A DNA stretch of 5,570 bases, taken from assembly GCA_022865865.1 (NCBI GenBank), contig JALHTN010000195.1, forward strand, positions 1-5,570. The letters run 5' to 3'. This DNA comes from Anaerolineales bacterium (lineage in GTDB: Bacteria > Chloroflexota > Anaerolineae > Anaerolineales > UBA4823). Below are positions 1 to 5,570 of the stretch, piece by piece. Below the pieces are notes generated by a model. It saw only the letters and a program-made list of their open reading frames with translations, was not told where the DNA came from and searched no databases. Numbering within the stretch: position 1 is the first letter of the stretch; each line of letters opens with the position of its first letter. The translations under genes and the position numbers were made by a program.

Positions 1-584
1 ACACCGGCTTCTTCAGCCAGTGCGGTCACATAGGTGAGCGGGTCGGGTACGCTGCTCCACTGGGATTGGGTGGCGAACAGCTGGTCGTGCAGCATCCAGT
101 AGAAATCAGCCCCCTGCTGCCCGGAGCAGATGGCGGCCTTGTGACCCACCGGCGCGCTGGGGTGCAGCGAGACCAGCGGCATGTCGCGGAAGATGTACTG
201 TACCTGTCCACCTGCCACATAATTTTCAATGAGGGTCGGCAGGGTTTCGGTGTAATGCCGCCCGCAGAAGGGGCAAAGGTAGTCGCTGAACTCTTCGAGC
301 ACGATTGGCGCCTGGGGATCGCCGCGGTAGGGGAAGCCCTCAGCGGTGAATCCGGCCGCCAGGTCCTGGTAAACCCCCTGGCTGGCACTGCCGCCCTCGC
401 CGGAGATGACCGCTTCCTGGGCGGCGGGTTCACCATTTTCTTGCTCGTCTGCCACCAGGACTTCTTCCTGCTGGTTTACGCTTCCAGGCGTGGCCTCCTG
501 GGTTTCATCTCCGCCCTGGCACGCGGCAATGCTCACAACCACCAGTAAGCCAAGTATTACGAATAACGCACGCTGTTTTCTCAT
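1..584 (-). CDS. DsbA-family thiol oxidoreductase lipoprotein (C-terminus cut by window edge)
   Basis: Reading leftwards from an ATG at 584 gives 194 residues with no stop before the edge, so the C-terminus is missing. Residues 1-21 are a lipoprotein signal: RKQR charged start, hydrophobic core LFVILGLLVVVS, then lipobox I-A-A-C with the lipidated Cys at 22. A Gln/Glu-rich, low-complexity linker (about 23-75) follows. The thioredoxin-fold part starts near 84 (FPYRGDPQAPIVLEEFSDY) and carries the redox motif CPFC at 104-107. The later segment with AAICSGQQ (about 150-157) and W-M-L-H-D-Q-L-F (163-170) is typical of DsbA-like Thioredoxin_4 domains. The expected role is oxidation or isomerisation of disulfides in exported proteins, anchored at the outer face of the membrane; the direction of the redox reaction cannot be told. 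The cis-Pro loop would lie in the missing part. A weak ribosome site (AGGGTG) lies 3-4 nt before the start. GC content is much higher than in the middle of the window. Confidence 0.9.
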   Translation of the reverse strand, partial: MRKQRALFVILGLLVVVSIAACQGGDETQEATPGSVNQQEEVLVADEQENGEPAAQEAVISGEGGSASQGVYQDLAAGFTAEGFPYRGDPQAPIVLEEFSDYLCPFCGRHYTETLPTLIENYVAGGQVQYIFRDMPLVSLHPSAPVGHKAAICSGQQGADFYWMLHDQLFATQSQWSSVPDPLTYVTALAEEAG

Positions 585-632
585 CTTCACCCTGCCGTCT
601 TGCGAAATTTTTATTGAAACACAATGGGGGTA

Positions 633-641
633 ATAATAACA
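633..641 (-). promoter_or_regulatory. candidate extended -10 promoter for the DsbA-family gene
   Basis: On the minus strand the sequence TG-T-TATTAT (641 down to 633) matches an extended -10 element, about 49 nt before the ATG at 584. No good -35 hexamer is visible at 16-18 nt. The site lies between the gene and a minus-strand terminator-like hairpin (687-719), where a promoter would be expected. The match is short and AT-rich, so chance is possible. Confidence 0.3.
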
Positions 642-686
642 TGTTGGATTGTTGATCCCCGCTAAACTCACCGGCGTCTTAATATT

Positions 687-719
687 AAAAAGGAAAGGGT
701 GGGCAGCAGCTGTCCACCC
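687..719 (-). terminator. Rho-independent terminator-like hairpin, minus strand
   Basis: Positions 697-705 (GGGTGGGCA) pair with 711-719 (TGTCCACCC), giving a 9-bp stem with one G-U pair and a 5-nt loop. On the minus strand the stem is followed by TTTCCTTTTT (696-687), as in an intrinsic terminator. The plus-strand side has no T tract. It sits just upstream of the DsbA-family gene and would shield it from transcription arriving from the right. Confidence 0.55.
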
Positions 720-768
720 GGAAATCGCTAATTCATTGTTTTATGAATCTCAAATTTTTTCTCCATTG

Positions 769-804
769 GGAGGGAACTGGATTTTCTCCAGTTCCCTCCT
801 TCTT
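769..804 (+). terminator. strong hairpin, probable plus-strand terminator
   Basis: Positions 769-781 and 787-799 form a perfect 13-bp stem (GGAGGGAACTGGA with its complement) around a 5-nt TTTTC loop. The plus strand continues with TTCTT, a short T-rich tail; the minus strand side has no T run. No plus-strand gene precedes it in the window, so it either ends a small unrecognised transcript, is an orphan left by rearrangement, or works as an insulator. Confidence 0.5.
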
Positions 805-815
805 AAAATTGATTT

Positions 816-941
816 GGATTGCTTCCCCCCCGTCTGTCCGTCCAACGACAGGGCTTCGCTCGTCCCGGAAATGATTCGGGAATTTACCAATAACGTTAAC
901 TTAAGCTGTCATTGCGAGGAATGAAATGACGAAGCAATCTC
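816..941. repeat. possible MITE-like element bounded by inverted GATTGCTTC / GAAGCAATC
   Basis: GATTGCTTC at 817-825 is repeated in inverted orientation as GAAGCAATC at 931-939, enclosing about 105 bases with no coding signal. The interior holds small palindromes (TCCCG...CGGGA at 863-881, TAACGTTA at 891-898) and a GCTTCGCTCG stretch at 853-862 that resembles the core of such repeats. The right end is the clear unit at 907-941. Whether the whole span moves as one element cannot be decided from a single copy; two independent degraded units side by side would look the same. Confidence 0.35.
907..941. repeat. dispersed palindromic repeat unit (TGTCATTGCGAGG...GACGAAGCAATCTC type)
   Basis: This 35-bp stretch begins TGTCATTGCGAGG and ends GACGAAGCAATCTC. 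ATTGC at the left pairs with GCAAT at the right, and GTCATT pairs with AATGAC, so it can fold. I recall near-identical short intergenic repeats, with variable centres, in many copies in diverse bacterial genomes including Chloroflexota. Only one full copy is present here, so repetitiveness is remembered rather than shown. Confidence 0.5.
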
Positions 942-985
942 GTTCTTTGCTGATCCCGCATCCAATAAATGAAACACTACCCTTC

Positions 986-1022
986 AAAAAGCCGGACGGG
1001 CTACTAGGATGTGCCCCGTCCG
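986..1022 (-). terminator. Rho-independent terminator, minus strand
   Basis: Positions 993-1001 (CGGACGGGC) pair with 1013-1022 (GCCCCGTCCG) through 9 base pairs with one bulged C and an 11-nt loop. On the minus strand the stem is followed by GGC and TTTTT (990-986), a textbook intrinsic terminator. It is the first good minus-strand terminator downstream of the short-chain dehydrogenase stop at 1945, so it is the likely end of the gcv operon transcript unless that transcript ends by another route. Confidence 0.6.
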
Positions 1023-1030
1023 TCGTGATT

Positions 1031-1058
1031 GGGGTGGATTAAGAGAAGCTGCCACCCC
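1031..1058. repeat. inverted repeat GGGGTGG / CCACCCC
   Basis: A 7-bp perfect inverted repeat (1031-1037 with 1052-1058) has a 14-nt loop and is followed on the plus strand by TTTAT. It is too loose for a confident terminator. It lies directly next to the minus-strand terminator and just before the first ATG of the downstream plus-strand reading frame, so it may belong to a two-way termination region. Confidence 0.3.
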
Positions 1059-1061
1059 TTT

Positions 1062-1850
1062 ATGGTTGTTAGTTACGGGTCGTCTCACGGACCAGTATAT
1101 TCCGGGATAGTACCCGTATTGGGGCAGTACTCTTCACCAGTGTTACTATATATATTATTTAGATCATTGAGTAATGCCTTGTCTTTGCTCTTTTCCCAAG
1201 AGTTCGTGGATATCCAATCATCCAACGACCTCGTTGAACACCTGCCTGGTATCATGGATCTTGCGATTCAAACCACAGCCACCTGTCCATTCGACGATTA
1301 TAAGGATAGCCTAATTCAATTTGCCAGCGCCATCTACTCTTTAAACCTGGAGAACGGGCGCTGCGTGGATCCGGGATTACCTGTTGGTTGCGGAATGTAT
1401 GATCCAGTACATGGGTATCTCCATCTCCCCATCCCTGAATTCACTTATACTGGTGATAGATTGACCCTGGACAGCACCCACCAACCTTTTCCAGGTGGAA
1501 TAAAAAGCAGTTTTGGAATAAATTTCATCGAGATAAATCTTGCCCGTATAACGAATGGGAAGTCTCTCATCCTCGAACTGGAAAGTCCCGGTGACGTACA
1601 AACTGAATTCGCGATGCATGTCATCATGATCAGCAACCAACACAGTGCAGGGAAAATCTCCCCAGTGACAAATCCAATTTTAACAAGTGGAGATGGCTCT
1701 TCATCCAAAACAGTAAAACGATTAGCAATCAATATCCCAAAGATAGAGCTGGGAGATTTCAACCAGCTCGGTATAATCATCACTCGTATCGACAACCAGG
1801 AGAGAATTGACCATGCCGGAGTTTACACAATTGAACTCTCTCCATATTAG
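1062..1850 (+). pseudogene. C-terminal remnant of an exported protein, function not recognised
   Basis: The frame ending in TAG at 1850 is open from 1029, and the first ATG is at 1062 (262 residues), with no ribosome site before it. From about 1185 onward the protein looks genuine: a helical stretch (SSNDLVEHLPGIMDLAIQ), a Cys-containing segment (NGRCVDPGLPVGCGMYDP), then beta-rich sequence ending ITRIDNQERIDHAGVYTIEL, which resembles the beta-sandwich tails of secreted proteins or proteases. Before that the frame is unconvincing and has no signal peptide. The +1 frame at 1111-1167 reads YPYWGSTLHQCYYIYYLDH, which would join the protein-like part if one base were restored near 1168; that frame has a TAG at 1108. 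I read this as a 5'-truncated, frameshifted gene. Metalloprotease kinship is only an impression. GC is low (about 33% at 1501-1560). An intact gene of unknown family remains possible. Confidence 0.5.
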
Positions 1851-1944
1851 ACAAATACTATTGTGCGTTTTACAACACGAATGATCTAATCGCTCCTAAG
1901 TCTCGGAACGGAATTGATGCAAGACATAATTTAATCAAATTGAT

Positions 1945-2706
1945 TTAAGCTATCCCCCCACCATCCACTACCAGCGCAGCACCAGTGACATAACTGGAAG
2001 CCTCACTGGCCAGGAATAGAACGGCTTGGGCTACCTCAATGGGTTCCCCATAACGCCCCAACGGTCGTTCGGCCGCATCGGCCATGAAGGACGATTCATT
2101 TTGAGCCAGCTGCTCAGCTTCCCCACGCAGCATCGGTGTGTCAGTATCCCCAGGACAGACACAGTTCACGCGGATATTTTGCGGTCCGTGGTCGATGGCC
2201 ATCGCGCGGGTCATATTCACCACGGCTGCTTTGGATGCACAATAGGAAACAGCTTTGCTGCCACCTTTCATCCCCCAACCGGACCCAACGTTGATAATTA
2301 CACCCCCACCTGCCTCTACCATTTTCGGGATAGCATACTTGCTCATCAGGAACACCGACTTGGTATTGACCGCCATGACCCGATCCCACTCTGCTTCAGT
2401 GGTCTCGAGAATATCGTTACGTCGAATCACGCCCGCATTATTAAATAATATGTCTAACTTACCAAACCGATCGCTGGCTGCCTGTACCACTTTTTGACAA
2501 TCTCCCGATACTGTCACATCACAATGCACAAAAATTACCTCACCCCCGTTCGCACGCATCTCATCCACAAGTTTTTGTCCGTCAACCGCGCTGATATCAG
2601 CGATAACTACTGATGCACCCTGCTCAAGGAAAAGCTCTGCAGTGGCACGGCCAATCCCGGAAGCGCCTCCGGTGATGATGGCGCTCTTGCCCATTAATTG
2701 CTTCAT
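1945..2706 (-). CDS. NAD-dependent short-chain dehydrogenase/reductase (SDR)
   Basis: A complete 253-residue classical SDR. The Rossmann motif T-G-G-A-S-G-I-G is at 12-19, NNAG at 89-92, and the catalytic tetrad is N114, S142, Y155 and K159 (YCASK). Asp37 at the end of the second beta strand favours NAD(H) over NADP(H). The C-terminus ends VTGAALVVDGGGIA, as in the FabG/glucose-dehydrogenase-like branch. It should oxidise or reduce an alcohol/ketone pair in the cytoplasm; the substrate cannot be read from the sequence, and the 3-oxoacyl-reductase label often given to such proteins would be a guess. The start at 2706 is fixed by an AGGAGG site 4 nt upstream; M5 is the only nearby alternative. 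It is the last gene of the minus-strand run, 9 nt after the NAD kinase homologue. No terminator is seen within 100 nt of its stop. Confidence 0.93.
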   Translation of the reverse strand: MKQLMGKSAIITGGASGIGRATAELFLEQGASVVIADISAVDGQKLVDEMRANGGEVIFVHCDVTVSGDCQKVVQAASDRFGKLDILFNNAGVIRRNDILETTEAEWDRVMAVNTKSVFLMSKYAIPKMVEAGGGVIINVGSGWGMKGGSKAVSYCASKAAVVNMTRAMAIDHGPQNIRVNCVCPGDTDTPMLRGEAEQLAQNESSFMADAAERPLGRYGEPIEVAQAVLFLASEASSYVTGAALVVDGGGIA

Positions 2707-2710
2707 ACGA

Positions 2711-2718
2711 CCTCCTCA
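2711..2718 (-). promoter_or_regulatory. ribosome binding site of the SDR overlapping the upstream stop codon
   Basis: The minus strand reads TGAGGAGG-TCGT-ATG. The TGA (2718-2716) is the stop of the NAD kinase homologue, and its A is the first base of the AGGAGG site, 4 nt before the SDR start. A ribosome finishing the kinase would cover this site, which favours translational coupling and fixes the SDR start at 2706. Confidence 0.75.
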
Positions 2719-3843
2719 ATTCCCTATGCGATAAACTGCCCGTTCCCGGTATCCAGTTATTATGGATATATGCCCGGATAACTGGGCATCTAAATCTATA
2801 TCCCCGGTATCCACCATCAGCGGTCGACCCCCAAAAGTATGCAGCTTACCTGGCGTACAAATCACCTGAAGGTTCTCCCGACCAATTTGCTTGATCACCT
2901 CTGCGCTGATAGGCTGGTTACCGCGCCCGAAGAGAAATCCCTGTCCTCCAATCGGTGTAATCACGATCCGGGCGGGAGCAGATTCTATCAATGCCAAGAG
3001 TTGCTGCTCGTTCACGTCCAGTGCCACCAGCTTATCTTGGGCTACCACATCCACACCCACCAATGTGTTCTTGAATCCCAGGCGATTTGCGACCGCGCGG
3101 GTTGTAGTGCCAGGTCCTAATATATAAAACCAGTCCGGCAGCATATTTTCAACAACATCCCAGGCGATGGCTTCCATCTGGACATTCTCAGAGGCAGGCG
3201 TGGGTGCTTTGCTGTTCTGAAGCAAGCGGCTGTGATCTGGAACCAATAAGTATCCATACAAGCGGGTAGCGATGATGCCCTGCCGGTAAGCTTCTTCGTC
3301 CAGGTCAACAACTTCTGCTTCCCTAAGGTTAGGCGATCGATTGCTTAGATATAACGCGGCCAGGTAACCTGCAGCACGAGGATGGGTTGCGAAAACTGCA
3401 GATTGAATCTTGACCCCGGCTGGTATGCCTAATGCTGGAATATGGTCTCCAATACCTCGATAAATATCCCGTGCAGTACCATCACCGCCGGAGAAAACCA
3501 GGAGATCGACCTGCGAGTCACACATCGCGGTGGCCGCCAGAATGGTATCTTCAGGTGTAGTTTCCCCTGGGGTGATGCTACCTATGACTTGTGGTTTGAA
3601 ACCAGCATTTCTCGCAACATCTGCTCCCATCTCACCGGGAGGTGTGAGAATCTCCAAATCCTTGGTTTTCTGACCCAGAACCCGCAGAACCTGGGCAGCT
3701 CGATCACCCGCGCGTGGTACAGCCCCCAATTCCAAGGCGCGCTTTTGGATATCAACCCCATCGCTGCCTTTCAAGCCTACCCTACCACCAATCCCAGCGA
3801 TAGGATTGACGATCAACCCCAAACGTTTCACTTCAGATGACAT
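2716..3843 (-). CDS. ATP-NAD kinase / AcoX-family protein (COG3199 type)
   Basis: With the ATG at 3843 the product has 375 residues. It opens KRLGLIVNPIAGIGGRVGLK, the hallmark N-terminus of the COG3199 group (predicted polyphosphate- or ATP-dependent NAD kinase, related to AcoX). The phosphate-binding motif of the NAD kinase/diacylglycerol kinase superfamily, FSGGDGTARD, is at 117-126. GIPAGVK lies at 139-145, GPGTTTR at 243-249, and the C-terminal signature GGQGFLFGRGNQPIS at about 299-313, followed by KLHTFGGRPLMVDTGD. All expected blocks are present. It probably phosphorylates NAD+ to NADP+ or a related substrate; the activity of this subgroup is less well established than that of PpnK. 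A GTG at 3864 would add seven residues, but the family usually begins just before KRLGLIVNP, so I prefer 3843 despite a weak ribosome site. It lies 24 nt after gcvPB and 9 nt before the SDR. Confidence 0.88.
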   Translation of the reverse strand: MSSEVKRLGLIVNPIAGIGGRVGLKGSDGVDIQKRALELGAVPRAGDRAAQVLRVLGQKTKDLEILTPPGEMGADVARNAGFKPQVIGSITPGETTPEDTILAATAMCDSQVDLLVFSGGDGTARDIYRGIGDHIPALGIPAGVKIQSAVFATHPRAAGYLAALYLSNRSPNLREAEVVDLDEEAYRQGIIATRLYGYLLVPDHSRLLQNSKAPTPASENVQMEAIAWDVVENMLPDWFYILGPGTTTRAVANRLGFKNTLVGVDVVAQDKLVALDVNEQQLLALIESAPARIVITPIGGQGFLFGRGNQPISAEVIKQIGRENLQVICTPGKLHTFGGRPLMVDTGDIDLDAQLSGHISIITGYRERAVYRIGN

Positions 3844-3867
3844 TCTTGAAATTGGGGACCACACCTA

Positions 3868-5439
3868 TCAGCCCTGTTCTTGCCCAGTCTTACGCTGGTA
3901 TGCTCGCCAGGTCACTGCCCAAGTTTTGGGATTATCAAGCACCTCGTGATCCGTTTTGTGGACTGTGCTGTTGTGCGGCGCAGATGTGATAACTTCAGGA
4001 TTAGAGCGTGCTTCTTCAGCGATATGCTTTAGGATGGCAACATATTCATCCAAATCTGCCTTCGAGTACGATTCAGTTGGTTCGAGAGTCATCGGTTCTG
4101 GCACTACAAATGGGTGGTGGCTTGTCCAGTAATGGGTTCCAAAATCTGCCACTCTGATACCGATCTCTTCTGAGTGGACGCCAGTCTGTTCATATAGTTC
4201 TTCCCAGCTGTAGCGTACCTGCTCGATCCGCCTTTTTCCAGGCGCATATGGTGCGCTCACCCCCTGGATCTCCAGCACCTTGCTCATCAAATAATTATTA
4301 TTCAGCACGGCGATCTCTGCTGCCTCGCGCAATCCTTCTGCGCCAAGGCTCATGATCCAGGCATAAGCACGCAGTATATTCTGGGGAACACCATAAAAGG
4401 ATCTGATCTTTCCAATTGAATCAGGTCGGTTGTAGTCGAGGTAATATTTCTCACCATCATGTTCAACAGTCGGTAAGGGGAGAAAGCGCGCCAAATCGTT
4501 GGTAACACCACTGGCACCCGCACCAGGTCCACCACATCCGTGGGGTGTTGAGAAAGTCTTGTGCAAGTTAAAATGACATAAGTCGAACCCCGCTTCTTTC
4601 GCCCGGGTAATCCCAAGGATGCCGTTCGCATTCGCCTGATCATACGAGCACAAACCACCTGCATTGTGCACAGTATCAACAAATTCCGCGATCTTGGGAT
4701 TAAATATGCCCGTATCCTCCGGATTGGTGATCAGCAATGCAGCTGTGCGCTCGGATACAGCTGCTTTCAATGCCTCCAGGTCGGGATAACCATCTTCATC
4801 GGGATAAAGTGTGATCACTTTATAACCCGCGGTTTTTGCGCAAGCAGCATTCGATGGATGAGAAAAGATGGTGGTGATCACCTCGTCCCTTTGTTCCGCT
4901 TCACCATTCTTCGCATGGTAGGCGCGCATCATTGATACGTTGGCATAAATAGCGGCTGAACCAGCGCCTGGTTGAAGCGTGAATCGATCCAATCCGGAGA
5001 TTTCCTTAAAGAATTCCTCCAGCCGGTAGATCACTTCCAGAATACCCTGCACCGTAGATTCTGGCTGCAGTGGGTGCAGGTCAACCACCTTAGATGAACT
5101 GGCTAGCTGGTCATTAACCTTCGGGCTGTACTTCATTGTGCAGGTTCCCTGTCCAATATCGATGTTAAGGTCAACTCCTAAATTTTCCTGTGACAGGCGT
5201 ATAAAGTGCCGTAACACTTGCAGTTGAGCCATCTCGGGTAGATTGGGGGGTATCTTCCTTCGCATCACCTCAGGGAGAGAAGCGCTAACATCACCAACTT
5301 GCTGGAGAAGATCTTCTTCAGCTTCTGGTACCAGCACCCCTCGCTGGCCTGGTTGGCTGAGTTCGAAGATGATAGGTTCATCCCATCTGGCTTGATGAAA
5401 ACGTCGGACCGCTGGTTTTTTTCCAATCTCCATGTTCAT
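3868..5439 (-). CDS. gcvPB: glycine dehydrogenase (decarboxylating) subunit 2, P-protein beta subunit
   Basis: A 523-residue PLP enzyme subunit. With subunit 1 it decarboxylates glycine and passes the aminomethyl group to the lipoyl arm of GcvH in the glycine cleavage system. Visible landmarks are the N-terminal P-I-I-F-E-L (23-28), LQPGAGSAA-type cofactor loop (155-163), His194 in SHPSNAA, Asp267 in SYDQANANG, and the PLP Schiff-base lysine K294 in NLHKTFSTPHGCGGPGAG. These are all expected for GcvPB. Length is slightly above the usual 480-500 residues because of a short C-terminal tail. The start is the ATG at 5439, which forms an ATGA overlap with the gcvPA stop and has a GGAGGTGA ribosome site 4 nt upstream; the open frame runs further up to 5508 but that part is gcvPA in another frame. 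The two-subunit form of P-protein is typical of many non-proteobacterial bacteria and archaea. Confidence 0.97.
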   Translation of the reverse strand: MNMEIGKKPAVRRFHQARWDEPIIFELSQPGQRGVLVPEAEEDLLQQVGDVSASLPEVMRRKIPPNLPEMAQLQVLRHFIRLSQENLGVDLNIDIGQGTCTMKYSPKVNDQLASSSKVVDLHPLQPESTVQGILEVIYRLEEFFKEISGLDRFTLQPGAGSAAIYANVSMMRAYHAKNGEAEQRDEVITTIFSHPSNAACAKTAGYKVITLYPDEDGYPDLEALKAAVSERTAALLITNPEDTGIFNPKIAEFVDTVHNAGGLCSYDQANANGILGITRAKEAGFDLCHFNLHKTFSTPHGCGGPGAGASGVTNDLARFLPLPTVEHDGEKYYLDYNRPDSIGKIRSFYGVPQNILRAYAWIMSLGAEGLREAAEIAVLNNNYLMSKVLEIQGVSAPYAPGKRRIEQVRYSWEELYEQTGVHSEEIGIRVADFGTHYWTSHHPFVVPEPMTLEPTESYSKADLDEYVAILKHIAEEARSNPEVITSAPHNSTVHKTDHEVLDNPKTWAVTWRAYQRKTGQEQG

Positions 5440-5570
5440 TGCGTCACCTCCGCCAGAGTTTCTACCAGGCGATCGATATCTGCCTGGCAGTGAACTTCCG
5501 TCACACAATACAATGCACTTTGCCCTAAATCCGGAAATTCCTTGCTGAGGTCTTTGCCACCAAATATGCC
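5436..5570 (-). CDS. gcvPA: glycine dehydrogenase (decarboxylating) subunit 1, C-terminal end
   Basis: The last 44 codons of a gene entering from the right edge, ending in TGA at 5438-5436. The peptide (GIFGGKDLSKEFPDLGQSA, then LYCVTEVHCQADIDRLVETL) matches the C-terminus of P-protein alpha subunits, where GG.DLS..FP.LG and C.TE.H....ID.LV are usual. Its stop overlaps the gcvPB start by four bases. The N-terminal 90% or so lies outside the window, so catalytic content cannot be checked. Confidence 0.92.
   Translation of the reverse strand, partial: GIFGGKDLSKEFPDLGQSALYCVTEVHCQADIDRLVETLAEVTQ
5444..5451 (-). promoter_or_regulatory. ribosome binding site fixing the gcvPB start
   Basis: The minus strand has GGAGGTGA inside the last codons of gcvPA, 4 nt before the ATG at 5439. 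It selects that ATG over the second one at 5433 and over upstream in-frame starts, and together with the ATGA overlap indicates coupled translation of the two P-protein subunits, which are needed in equal amounts. Confidence 0.8.

Noticed and set aside
26..436. Minus-strand open frame of 136 codons
   Set aside because: It overlaps the DsbA-family gene in another frame and is Arg/Ser/Pro-rich, as expected of a GC-rich shadow frame.
66..548. Plus-strand open frame of 160 codons
   Set aside because: It lies antisense to the DsbA-family gene, which has a lipobox, a CPFC motif and family blocks. The plus-strand frame shows no recognisable protein features and is explained by high GC.
649..924. 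Plus-strand open frame of 91 codons in the intergenic region
   Set aside because: It is made of the two hairpins and the repeat region translated, starts with TTG, and has no ribosome site or protein-like composition.
585..1061. CRISPR array, tRNA or riboswitch in the intergenic region
   Set aside because: No regularly spaced direct repeats, no cloverleaf, and no glycine-riboswitch-like sequence; a riboswitch for the gcv operon would lie beyond the right edge.
1377..1795. Minus-strand open frames antisense to the plus-strand remnant
   Set aside because: The plus-strand frame is longer and more protein-like; these lack start signals and recognisable motifs.
1933..1945. AATCAA-A-TTGATT palindrome at the SDR stop codon
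   Set aside because: Only six base pairs around one base in an AT-rich stretch; it cannot form a hairpin and has no second copy, so an operator role is unsupported.
5440..5508. Longer gcvPB with 23 extra N-terminal residues
   Set aside because: This stretch encodes the end of gcvPA in another frame, and the strong ribosome site at 5444-5451 points to the ATG at 5439.

Overview
The window reads as a fragment of a bacterial chromosome, most likely from a Chloroflexota (Anaerolineae-like) or similar anaerobic lineage. I infer this from a two-subunit glycine decarboxylase (gcvPA/gcvPB), an AcoX-type NAD kinase homologue, a DsbA-fold lipoprotein, and a style of intergenic repeat I recall from such genomes. 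No rRNA or marker gene is present, so the taxonomy is tentative.

Right part (1945-5570, minus strand): four tightly packed genes read right to left. They are the 3' end of gcvPA, complete gcvPB (4-nt ATGA overlap), an ATP-NAD kinase/AcoX-family protein (24-nt gap), and a classical NAD-type short-chain dehydrogenase (9-nt gap, with the kinase stop codon inside its ribosome binding site). This looks like one operon. The glycine cleavage P-protein decarboxylates glycine onto the lipoyl arm of H-protein, and the pathway ends in NAD+ reduction. The two downstream genes also handle NAD(P), so the cluster has a shared pyridine-nucleotide theme. The other gcv genes (T, H, L) would lie beyond the right edge, if they are linked.

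Middle (about 1062-1850, plus strand): an AT-richer stretch of protein-like sequence looks like the C-terminal end of a secreted protein that has lost its 5' part. A plausible frameshift lies near 1168. I treat it as a gene remnant of unknown function.

Intergenic region (585-1061): no convincing gene, but dense secondary structure. There are two minus-strand terminator-like hairpins, one strong plus-strand hairpin with a short T tract, a palindromic dispersed-repeat unit (907-941) with an inverted partner of its end at 816-825, and a further inverted repeat. It separates the gcv operon and remnant from the leftmost gene.

Left part (1-584, minus strand): the N-terminal 194 residues of a DsbA/thioredoxin-fold lipoprotein with a CPFC active site, cut by the left edge. 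Its GC content is visibly higher than the rest of the window.
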